Below the pieces are notes generated by a model. That model was not told where the DNA came from and made no database searches. It saw only the letters and a program-made list of their open reading frames with translations. This document shows, piece after piece, positions 11,778-21,085 of a DNA stretch of 64,000 nt. A program made the position numbers and the translations under genes. Within the stretch, counting starts at the first letter, position 1. The number at the start of each line of letters is the position of its first letter. This DNA is from Formicarius rufipectus. Taxonomy: Eukaryota; Chordata; Aves; Passeriformes; Formicariidae. Where the stretch lies: contig VXAU01001336.1 in the NCBI GenBank assembly GCA_013399695.1, positions 124,001 to 188,000 of the forward strand. The letters run 5' to 3'.

Positions 11778-12123
11778 CCTGGAGAAAAGGAGGCTCAGGG
11801 GGGACCTTCTCACTCTCTGCCAGGAGGGGAGAGCCGGGGCGGGGTCAGGCTGTGCTCCAGGAACAGGGCCAGGAGCAAAGGGAACGGGCTCAGGTGGGAC
11901 AGGGCAGGGCCAGGGGGGACAGCAGGAGGAATTCCTGCCTGGAAAGGGTGGTCAGGCCTTGGCAGGGGCTGCCCAGGGAGGTTTGGAGTGCCCATCCCTG
12001 GAGGTGCCCAAGGAACAACACTCAGTGGCACCCAGTGCTCTGGGGTGGGGGACAAGTTGGGTTTTGGGCACAGGTTGGTGTCTTTTTCAGCCTTAATGAT
12101 TCTGTTAGTCCATTATTCTGTGA
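11778..12123 (+). mobile_element. Young CR1 LINE 3' fragment
   Basis: It starts at CCTGGAGAAAAGGAGGCTCA and ends at TGATTCTGTTAGTCCATTATTCTGTGAC, the terminal repeat of CR1 in sense orientation. Positions 11848-12013 match 17211-17376 with only 3 mismatches in 166 bases, so the subfamily expanded recently. Confidence 0.93.
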
Positions 12124-13188
12124 CCTTTATGGATCTGAAAAGGGAGGAATGGACCAGGAGAGAGTCTTTATCAGGCCAGTAACATCCCACCTCTGACCTG
12201 CAGGGAGAATCCCACTATACACGTGTCCAACAGGAACCATTGTCCCAGTAGTGACACTGTCCCTGTGCAAGAAAATACAGAGCCAGGATTGTCTTCCCAG
12301 AGGGAAAAGCCAGACTGTGGCACCAGGACAGCCTGAGGGAGGTGCTGGCTCACCAGTGTGAGATGATCCAGCTCCAGTCTTACCTGGGGCTTTGCAGGTT
12401 GACTTGGCCATGGGAGATGTTTGTGCAGCCATCAGAGGGGCTCCTGCAGGAGGACAGAGGGCACGAGAGGTCTCAGCCTGGCTGGGGACCTCCCTGTGCC
12501 CACACTGGCAGCAGGACAAGCCATGAGCACGCTGTGTTTCCTAAAGAGAGGTAGGAAGGCACTCGGCTGGTTTGCTCACGAGCTGAATTCTTTTGAATAT
12601 AATTGAATGTAATATTTGGAATACAGTTGATTATTGCATTGATTGGCTCTGCTGCCGTGCCCACCACGAGGGAGAGAGCAGCAACAGCCCATTGCTGTGT
12701 ACATGGGCTGCAGGGGGGCTGGGAGGGGGAGCCTGGGGGAACATCATCACAGGGGAATGCCAAAGGACAGCTGTGGGCCAGCCTTGCCCATGGGATCCTC
12801 TCAAAGACCCTGTTTTGCCATGCAAAAAAAGCATCTGTGGCAGCACATCCTTCCAGCCTCTTCCTGGAGCTCCATCAGGAGCGGTTTGCAATGGGATGAT
12901 GGATGACATGACTGAGCCATGCACGGGGAGCTTTCAAGCCCACAGCTGTTTTTTGGGGCTGTCTCACTGGGCTGAGCTCTGCCCACGTGGTGGGGAAGTT
13001 CCCCTTCATGGGCAGCCCGTGGAGGTCCTGCCATGGCAGTTCTGGAGCAATGGGAATGGTGGGTTTGCAGCTGATGGGATAATGGATTTGCAGCTATTAG
13101 GACAGTCCCAGCAGCCTGTCTATGCTTCTATCCTGGATCTTGTCTCCACCCATCCCAAAAGGGCCACAGAACCCAGATATCTTTTTTC
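12124..13188. other. Unique sequence, no gene seen
   Basis: A frame of about 199 codons (12593-13192, +) is open but has no recognisable domain or family resemblance and no good splice context. I treat it as chance. Confidence 0.45.
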
Positions 13189-13253
13189 CTAATAAATAAA
13201 TAGATAAATAAATAATCAAACAAACATATATATATACATTATTATATATATGT
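13189..13253. repeat. AAAT and TA microsatellite
   Basis: An AAAT-type run with one GAT interruption is followed by CAAACAAACA and then by TA repeats broken by CATT. It is a compound simple repeat of about 65 bases. Confidence 0.9.
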
Positions 13254-14454
13254 CAGCACAATAATACAACACAAGGAAGAAAAGAACTAACCTCTGTCAA
13301 GCATGACCTTTTCTAGGGCTGCCAGGATTCTCCCAGCTTTCTGCTCCATTTAAAGGGCCTGTGAGCAATGATGGGGAGCCCCACAAGGGGCTTTGCTATC
13401 ACCCCCACGTGCATTGGATGGAAAAGGGGCATGTGGATCCTGGGGAGGATTTCATGCCATGTCCTGTGTCTCAGGACAGGGGGCTGCAAACACTCTTTTA
13501 GCCCAGCCCAGCAGTCTGGAGCTGGCTGGGGTCACAGGGAGCAGCCAGACACACAAGGAGTGCTGGGGGCTGGAGCCACTCTCTGTAGATAGATTTCTTT
13601 TCTTAAATTATGCTTTAATTTCCTCTCCTTCTGGTACCAATGCCTATGTTTTAATGAGCTCGCTCCCCTAGCATATCAAACAAGTCTGATCCCTGGTGCT
13701 CCCTGTTTGCAATTCCCAGTGGCTCCTAACCAAGAATTGTGCTGTTTAATTTTGCCAGTCTTCTAGTTTACACTGAAGCATTAAAAAAAAAACACAGGCA
13801 AAAGGACCATATTTCTCCCGGCCTATTGATAGAGCGTGATAGGTATTAAATTCTATAATTCTTTCACTGGCCTTTAAGCAGCCTTGGTGTTAATATTTAA
13901 TGATGAAAGATGCTGGTAATCAGCCCTGTATCCCAAGTGTCTGGATGCTTTATGATCTTGCCTTTGGGAGCCTAATTGTGAACCCAGCCTGCCAGAGCTT
14001 CCCACCCCAACTTAATAAACTTTGCCATTCCTGCCCAGCACATCATCTGTCTCCGGGCAGGATCCAGTGCAAGGCTGATCAGGTAGGAAGGGAGGGAGGC
14101 TGGAGGAGAGCATGGTGCTGAGCGTGGGCATGGAGGCTGGGGAGACAGAGGTGGGCACAGGCAGCACACAGGGAGAGCACAGCCCGGAGAGGGGCATCAG
14201 CTGGTGATCTGGCACTGCTTTGGAGCACAGGTGTCTGCAGGCTACACTGCAGCACAGCCCAGGAACAACAAATAGGGTACTGACAATGCCCTCCCAAAAC
14301 CAACCAGGACTGGGGTCTCCACGTTCCAGCTCCTGGCTGGTGGGATGCCATCCTTCACCAGTGATCCTGTCCCTCCCAGCTCCCAGGCAGCCTGAGCTCC
14401 TCCACCACCACCCCTCAGGCACCTCCTTCTGGCCTCCCAGCTCCATCTCCTGCA
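13254..14454. other. Unique sequence, no gene seen
   Basis: No gene or repeat recognised. 13600-14030 is AT-rich with several ATTAA motifs. A short stretch at about 14039-14085 is bounded by CCTGCCCAG and CAGGTAGGA, which resemble acceptor and donor, but 47 bases with no known peptide is not enough to call an exon. Confidence 0.4.
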
Positions 14455-14962
14455 GGTTCCCAGTGCATCCTGTGGCTTGCTGGCTGCCCTAGAGGTCTGA
14501 CAGTGCAGGTAGTGCTGGGAGGGTGACGCTTCACTGGGTTGGAATGGCCTCAGGCAAAGTCAGCAGAGCCCTGTACCAGAGGAGAGCTGCTGTTGGTTGC
14601 TAATAACACTTAGCACTTACACACTGCACAGGCACTGCTGCTCAGAGCCGTGTACCAACATGATGCCACTAAGTGCTGGCATGGGAGCAGGTGCTGCCAC
14701 CCCGAGCCAGCTGTCAGGAAACTGAGGCGGGCACAGAGTGTGCCAGGGCTGACACTCGGAGCGACAGGCAGTGCCTTTGCAGGTCTGGGCAACCTGGGGG
14801 AATAACTATGCTATGGTGGGTTTGGAAGCAACCGAGAGCAGGTCAGCACTGGCCAGGCCAGGCACTACAGTTACCACACAGAATTTGGAGCAGACGTTGC
14901 ACCAGAAGAAATATTCAATGTGTTTTCTGGTGGATACTTTCCCACAGGTCAGTGGTTTGGAA
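14455..14962 (+). pseudogene. DNAJC18: DNAJC18-type J-domain protein, decayed retrocopy
   Basis: DNAJC18 is an ER-membrane DnaJ co-chaperone that stimulates Hsp70 through its J domain. The frame at 14881-14949 reads EFGADVAPEEIFNVF, then SGGYFPTG, which matches the block after the J domain in DNAJC18 (relatives DNAJB12 and DNAJB14 are less close). Upstream in the same frame are AFAGLGN (NAFAVLSN in the parent), an EQV-x4-AR-x-Y-x-Y segment and, further back, AVRKL (AYRKL). Traces reach back to about 14455 (EWPQAK at 14547; STYT near 14613). Damage includes a TAA at 14803-14805 in place of an Arg codon, small deletions that remove the HPD tripeptide, and frameshifts before about 14690. J domain and downstream block are contiguous with no visible intron, which suggests a processed copy. 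The membrane segment and C-terminal domain are absent because a CR1 begins at about 14963. The parent sequence is recalled, not aligned by software. Confidence 0.78.
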
Positions 14963-15246
14963 GTGCAGTGGAGTGTCACTAAACCTGAGGGAATGGCTGG
15001 AGCGGTGCCAGGGCAGGGGCAGGTTGGTTCTCCGCAAAAGATTCCTGCCCCAGAGGGTGGTGGGCACTGCCCAGGCTCCCCAGGGCAGTGGGCACAGCCC
15101 CGAGGCTGCCAAAGCTCCAGGAGGGTTTGGGCAATACTCTCAGGGACTGGGTGGGGTTGGGGTTGGGGTGTCTTGTGCAGGGCAAGGAGTTGGACTGGAT
15201 GATCCTTGTGGGTCCTTTCTAACTCAGGAGATTCAGTGATTCTACA
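14963..15246 (+). mobile_element. CR1 LINE 3' fragment abutting the DNAJC18 pseudogene
   Basis: Sense-orientation CR1: GAGGGAATGGCTGGAGC, then CCCCAGAGGGTGGTGGGCAC, GGCTCCCCAGGGCAGTGG and GGATGATCCTTGTGGGTCC, ending in TCAGTGATTCTACAAG. It belongs to the same subfamily as 19755, 42827 and 56099 but is more diverged. The exact 5' junction with the pseudogene is uncertain by about 20 bases. Confidence 0.9.
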
Positions 15247-17130
15247 AGCACCCACCAACCATGGCCACGTCCCAGTGCCTCTGTAGGTCACACTGCACAC
15301 AGCCTTGGGCCCTTTAATGCCACCTCTGGACTGCCTGGTCCTTAACCCTCCTGGTACCATCCCAGCAGACCCTCCCCACACCCCTGTGAGCACTGTGGTG
15401 ACAGTAGTGATGTATTTCACATGTAGATACTTTATTCCAATTTAAGGGAAGCAATAAGTTTTCTTGATAAGGCATAAACCTTATTTTGCTTTACATTTGT
15501 CTGCCTGGGCTTTCTGTGTATATAATGAGATGAGTAAGTAACCTTGCAGGCTGATTTGTTATATGGCCATGGTGGAGGCTGGGAGCAAATCTTTCTTCCT
15601 GAGCATGACCCTGAGGAAAGCCTGTCAGGGAGACCACAGAGAAATGTGGTCCTGGACCAAGGAAACATGACAGTCATTAGTGGGGGGTCACAGCAGACAC
15701 ATATCCAAGAGAAGCTTCACAGGGACAAGAAGGTACCAGAGGGATGGAGGCAAAGCCTCTCCTCTCCAGCCCACCCAAGTCAATCAATATATCCCATTCA
15801 CCTTCTTCCTCTGTCGTTTAATCTCACATTCTCTTTGACAGCCTCAGCAGAGTCCTGGAAGCTGGAAATGCAAAGTTGCTGCCTCGAATTCAGTGGGTGT
15901 TTGCATTCTTTAATGAGGTTTTTTATTGTGCACTGACTGGCAGTACTTTACTGTTGGAAGAAGAGGTAGGACTGCCTCCTGTTGGTGCCACAGACCCCAG
16001 TGACCACCCTTGCCTTCTCTGGTAGCAGATTGGCACCCCTGGGCTATGGCAGAAAGGCTCTTCATACACCAGGGAGCCACAGAGCAGGACTGGGTCATTG
16101 GAACTGGGAGCACTGGGAGGCCCCAGCAGGGACTGCACAGCCCCATGAAAACTGCACCCCCAGGTAACCCCAGCTGCCCCAGAGCAGGGGTCACCCCACC
16201 AGAGCCCAGAGACTGGTTTGATGATGACAGCAGGCTTTTTATTGCCTGATGTAGGGAGAGGCCATGGCTCCTGAGGTCACCCAGGGGAGACTTCTTGGGC
16301 AGAGAAATCAACTTCACACTGATGGGATGGTCAGAGGTGCTTTAATCCCTTGTTCCGCTCCCCTGGTGAGACAGTCTCAGCTTCCCAGGGCAAGAACTTG
16401 GAGGACTTGGCATCTGGCTCCATCCCAGAGCTCCTTCCATGCAGGTCGTGTGAGCCATAGCCCGACCAGGGCTCCTTCAGGGGTGGGAAACTGCCTTTGG
16501 GTGACACTCATTCCCTGAAGAGTCCTCAGACCTGAGCTCCCCCTGGCTTTGAGCAGTGACAGGGACCAGAGGAATTATTCCCAAGTGCTGGAAAGCCACC
16601 AGATTCCTGCCCAGACATCCAGGTTTGAATAAAAAGATGGAAGAAATGCTGTGTGACAGAGCCAGCTCCTGGGATGGAGAGCTGTCCCTGCAGCTGAGCA
16701 ACCACCTCCTGCTTCTCTGTGGAATGAGAAATGGGAGAGCTGGAGATGTGCTGGGAGAGCACCGAAGTGGAGGATGGGAGGGGCAGATAAGGCTCCCAGG
16801 CAGTGATGTGCAGGCAGAGCTGCCTGACTGCCCTTGGAGGGGTCACGGCTGGTGTGGCCACAAGGACGGGATGTGGCACAGCCTGATCTCACTCCCCAGC
16901 CAGGGCTCAGCACAGAGAGCCAAAACTCTCCCTGTTCCATATCTCATCTGAGGCCACCTGAAGCCTCACCCTTGGTCATCAGGTGGCCTTAGTAGGGTCC
17001 ACACTCCAGCAGATTCCTCTGTGGCTGGTGCCAGGTCACCTCCTCCTGCAGGCACCTTGCTCTGACCCAGCCCTTGGCATCCCCTGGGCAGCAAATCCTA
17101 TGACGAGTAGCTGGGGGAGCTGGGGGGGCT
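15247..17130. other. Unique sequence with one member of an unrecognised repeat pair
   Basis: No gene found. Positions 15861-15922 align without gaps to 18463-18524 (50 of 62 identical, same orientation), and neither is CR1. The rest, including a 131-codon frame at 16556-16951, shows no known protein. Confidence 0.5.
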
Positions 17131-17494
17131 CATCCTGGAGAAAAGGAGGCTCAGGGGGGACCTTGTGGCTCTGCAAGTCCCTGCCAGGAGGGGGGAGCTG
17201 GGACGGGTCGGGCTGTGCTCCAGGAACAGGGCCAGGAGCAGAGGGAACGGGCTCAGGTGGGACAGGGCAGGGGCAGGGGGGACAGCAGGAGGAATTCCTG
17301 CCTGGAAAGGGTGGTCAGGCCTTGGAAGGGGCTGCCCAGGGAGGTTTGGAGTGCCCATCCCTGGAGGTGCCCAAGGCAGGAGTGGCCGTGGCACTCAGAG
17401 CTCTGGGCTGGGGGACAAGGTGGGGTTTGGGCACAGAGTGGGCTCGATGACTTTGGAGATCTGTTCCAACCTTAATAATTCCATGATTCTGTAA
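17131..17494 (+). mobile_element. Young CR1 LINE 3' fragment
   Basis: Same subfamily and orientation as 11778-12123, starting with CCTGGAGAAAAGGAGGCTC and ending TTAATAATTCCATGATTCTG. The central 166 bases (17211-17376) are 163 of 166 identical to the earlier copy. Confidence 0.93.
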
Positions 17495-17599
17495 GTCTTG
17501 TTCACAAACCATACAGGGCTGATCATCCCACATGGGCCAGAACAATTTTGTCCAATCCCACCCCAGAGGTGGTTTTGTCTTTCCATTCACTCCCAGACA

Positions 17600-17649
17600 G
17601 TCCAGACCTTGGAGGTCTTTTCCAACTTTTATGTTTCTGTGATTCTGTC
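17600..17649 (+). mobile_element. Orphan CR1 tail
   Basis: Only the last 50 bases of a CR1 are visible: CTTGGAGGTCTTTTCCAAC followed by TATGTTTCTGTGATTCTGTC. It is a very short, 5'-truncated insertion about 100 bases after the preceding copy. Confidence 0.75.
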
Positions 17650-18762
17650 TCCCCATGAGCACTATAAAATATGTCTTCCCTTTCTTTTATCCATCAACCT
17701 TTGTCATCAGGCCTCTCCCCACCATCCCCAGCATGATCCACCACACACATCCTTCTCTGCAAACAGGAGTTTTCCCAGTGTTGCCTTAACAAACACCACG
17801 CAAAAAAAAAATACACAAAAGAAATACCCAAAAAACCAAAGCGTGGAAGAGACCAAATGCCACTGAAAATCTTTGACTTCTCCCTGCTCCTTCTGACTCA
17901 AAATATCAAAGGCAGAATAAGATTTTCAGCGTGTGCAGGAAGGCACAGAGTAAACAAAGTAATGAGTTTAGTGCCAGTGAGAATAAGCAACACTATTACA
18001 TCTCTCTTCCCAAAATGAGAGAATCCTTCTGATACAATTTACTGCCATCATTAGCAGGGCTTCCAGCACTGCTGTGCAGACTCTCCCCACCCCTGCCTCG
18101 CCTTTGGAGCTCCCAGGCTTAAAATGTTATTGTTTTAATCTTTACATAGCAAGAACACTTTGGAATTGGGATCGAGGTTTGTCTGGGGGGTTGCCTTGAA
18201 ATGCTCATATTCACCTAAAGGGCTGCAGATGCCGAAGTATAACAATGACAAATGAACTTTCATCACTTGCAGCCACTTCAGGAAAATCTCCAGCTTCTGG
18301 GTTTTCCTTTTTTCTTTTTGTTACAAACTGCTTCCTGTGCTTCCTGAGGGAAGCTGAGCTGCTCCAGCCATTTTGGGCAATGCTGAAGTGACCCACTAAC
18401 CTTTAGCTGAGAGTTTTGCAGTGGCAACAAAACAAACAAAAGGCCGGTGTTGGAATTTTGCAGCTGGAAATATAAAATTTCTGCCTCAAATTCTGCGGGT
18501 GCTTGAGTTTTTTAAAGAGGTTTTGCTGTGTTAACTGTGCTGCAAAATGTCCAGTTGGGAGTTACAGCTGGAGGGGCGGGAGAAGCAAGTGGTGTCAGGA
18601 TGCTTTGGAGTCCATCACTGTCTGCTTTCTGTGGCAGCACCAGACCTTCACATGCCTGACGGAACGTGTGATGAGCATCCTGATCAATCCAGGTTGCACC
18701 CCACGACACTCGTGTCCTGCAGAGAGCCACTGCTATAAAACTGCTGGAAAACTGAAACTGTT
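17650..18762. other. Unique sequence with the second member of the unrecognised repeat pair
   Basis: No gene seen. It contains 18463-18524, the partner of 15861-15922. The stretch 17790-18060 is A-rich, and 18130-18320 is AT-rich with no repeat signature. Confidence 0.5.
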
Positions 18763-19060
18763 GTAGAATCACAAAATTCTAAGGTGTAAAAGAGCCATCA
18801 GGAGGTCTCCAGTCCCACTTTCTGCTCGAAGCAGGGATGCTTCCAAACCATGTCAGGTTGCTCAGCGCATTGTCCTGCTGAACGCTGAGGATCTGTCAGG
18901 ATGAAGATCTTGAAGGATGAAGGTGCTTCCTCTTCTCTGGGCTGTTGGCCTTGTGCTTGACCTGCCTCATAGGGAAGGACCTTTTCCTGGTCTTTGGATG
19001 GGGTTTCCCTTGCATTTGTGCCTCTTGCCTCTTGAGCTTTGGTGTGAACTTCCAAAGGAC
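18763..19060 (-). mobile_element. Diverged CR1 LINE 3' fragment
   Basis: It opens with GTAGAATCACAAAATTCTAA, followed by CATCAGGAGGTCTCCAGTCC, TTTCTGCTCGAAGCAGGGA and later CTTGTGCTTGACCTGCCTCA with AAGGACCTTTTCCTGGTC. This is a separate, older bird CR1 subfamily. The end near 19060 is approximate. Confidence 0.8.
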
Positions 19061-19754
19061 TCCTCCACCTTCTCCATAACCCGTCAAGGGTTATTTCAGT
19101 GGTTTTGAAGGGTTGCATCTTGTTTCTGCTTCTGCAATAGGATCTGTTGGAGTTGCTGCTTTACTGTGGAATAACAGAAGTAATTAAAGAGGAACTTTCC
19201 AGAGAAATCACTTCCGTTCCCATGCTGAAGATCGTACCACCGAGCAGGCAGGAGGGCTGACCACTCTAGAAACATGCAGGTTTCCTGCTTGTCTTAACAG
19301 AGAGAGTTTCTCTCTGCAGATTTGATTCTCTGCTGTTGGGATTTCCCACCTCTGGACTGCCCTGGAGGAAGCCACCTCCCTGCTGGAGGATCCTCTGGAT
19401 GCCCAGCCCTGTGTGGGGCTGGGGCTGGTGCACAACATGTAAACCCACTGCACCCTCCCCATGCCACATTTGCATTCTATTCACCTCGGGAGCAGCTAAC
19501 TCAGATTGAGCTGTTCCTTCTGGAGACAAACTTGTCAGACCTTATTTTTATGCCCTTCCCATCCTTCTTTAGAGCCTCTACCTTTTGGCTTTCCTGAATT
19601 GTAATTAAAAACATGCATCTGTCCTACAGAGCCTGGGAACAATTTCCAGGTCACAGCCACGTTTCTGATTTCTGCTAGTGCAGGACTTGTGCACACACCC
19701 CCAACTCCATCTGTCCACACCCTGGTTTCCATTCCATCAACCAGCACAGTCTTT
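19061..19754. other. Unique sequence, no gene seen
   Basis: Nothing recognised on either strand. Confidence 0.5.
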
Positions 19755-20114
19755 TCACAGAATCCCAGAACATTCTGAGCTGGAAGGGACCCACAAGGAT
19801 CATCCAGTCCAACTCCTGGCCCTGCACAGGACCATCCCCAGGAGTCACCCCCTGTGCCCCAGAGCATCATCCCAACCCTCCTGCAGCTCTGGCAGCCTCG
19901 GGGCTGTGCCCACTGCCCTGGGGAGCCTGGGCAGTGCCCACCACCCTCTGGGGCAAGAAGAACCTTTGGCTGAGATCCCCCCTGACCCTGCCCTGACACA
20001 ACTGCAGCCATTCCCTGGGGCTGTCCCTGGTCCCACAGAGCACAGATCAGTGCCTGCCCCTGCTCTGCCCCTCCCCAGGGAGTTGTCCCTGCACTGAGGT
20101 GTCCCCTCAGTCTA
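19755..20114 (-). mobile_element. Young CR1 LINE 3' fragment
   Basis: Tail complement TCACAGAATCCCAGAAC, then GGACCCACAAGGATCATCCA, CTCTGGCAGCCTCGGGGCTG, CTGCCCTGGGGAGCCTGGGC and so on to GGTGTCCCCTCAGTCT. Positions 19831-20058 and 42884-43111 differ at only 3 of 228 bases, so this subfamily has been active recently in the lineage. Confidence 0.95.
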
Positions 20115-20629
20115 TCCATGCAGAGGCTGTGGGATTTTCTGGCAGGTGAAAGTATGCTCCAAGGGTGCTGTTTGGCTGTCAGGGAATGCTCTGTCCCTCA
20201 GGATGTGGAGAACATCCTCAGCAGTTTCCAGGGAAAATCATCACACCAGTGCCAGGTCTTCCTGAAGAGAGTCAACAGTATTTAACACTGACCTGGAGGA
20301 GAGTGTACAGTCTTTAGAGACAAGAATTAAAGAGGATACAAAGCCCAGCAGGAAGACAAATGTGGCTGAGGCAGCATGAATCACTTGGGAGGCTGAATTT
20401 GTTCCAGAAGCCTCAATTTTTGTACCATGAAATGAAGAGCCAGACTTCTAGGAACAAAGATAGATACACAAGGTGGGACTGTTGAACAGAGCATGGATTA
20501 GAAAAGCATAGTGGGAGCAGGTGGGAACCTCCTGAGCTGAGGTTCCTAAAGAGGAGAACAAGGACCAACACTGGCTTCACATACGGGGCCAGGCTTTGCT
20601 TTAGTAGGAGTAATGTTGTCCTCAGTGTC
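20115..20629. other. Sequence leading into an old CR1
   Basis: No gene recognised. Part of it may be the weakly conserved 5' portion of the ancient CR1 that follows, but I cannot align it with confidence. Confidence 0.4.
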
Positions 20630-21085
20630 CACTTCCAGGGTCACACGTCATGAAAACATGGAAAGAATCCAAAAAAGAGGTATAAAAGTCAGTGAAACTG
20701 AAAAAAAGAAACCAACCCAAACACCTTGTTTTATAACAAAAAGTTTAACGGAAAGCACTTTGAGTGGTTGCTTGGCACAAGTCTGGAAGTAACAGCAGAA
20801 GAGAACATATTTGAGCCTGGAGAGCTCTTTAATCTGGTGATCAAAGGTGTAACAAGGTCTGGTGGCTGGAAGCTGAAATTAGACAAATTTGACCTGCAAA
20901 AAAGACACATTCCAACAGTGAAGGGAATTAGCCATTAAACAACATATGGAGATGGTTGATTCCTCCTCACTTGGAGTTTTCATTTAAAATTGGATGTATT
21001 TCGAAGAGAGCTGCCCTAAGTCAGCCAGAAATTATAGTTTCAACATGGGAATCAGCTGGTAAAACTATCTGGCCTTGGTGATGAA
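20630..21085 (+). mobile_element. Ancient CR1 (L3-like) remnant
   Basis: Sense orientation. Landmarks are TGGCTGGAAGCTGAAATTAG near 20862, AGACAAATTTGACCTGCAAA, CAACAGTGAAGGGAATTAGC near 20912, CTTGGAGTTTTCATTTAAAA near 20970 and TGGATGTATTTCGAAG. These follow in order the 3' end of old amniote CR1 elements. The 70-codon frame at 20726-20938 is part of this repeat, not a gene. Confidence 0.8.

Noticed and set aside
12593..13192. 199-codon plus-strand frame
   Set aside because: No domain, no family resemblance, no splice or promoter context.
14039..14085. Mini-exon between CCTGCCCAG and CAGGTAGGA
   Set aside because: Only 47 bases with no known peptide and a weak donor; such pairs are expected by chance.
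14600..14765. Resemblance to a MIR-like SINE (AATAACACTTAGCACTTAC and GGAAACTGAGGC)
   Set aside because: The reading frame carries on into clear J-domain-protein homology, and the same bases are better explained as DNAJC18 coding remnants (STYT and RKL segments).
20726..20938. 70-codon frame with GWKLKLDKF, which looks protein-like
   Set aside because: This wording is typical of the 3' region of old CR1 elements when translated and is part of the 20630-21085 remnant.
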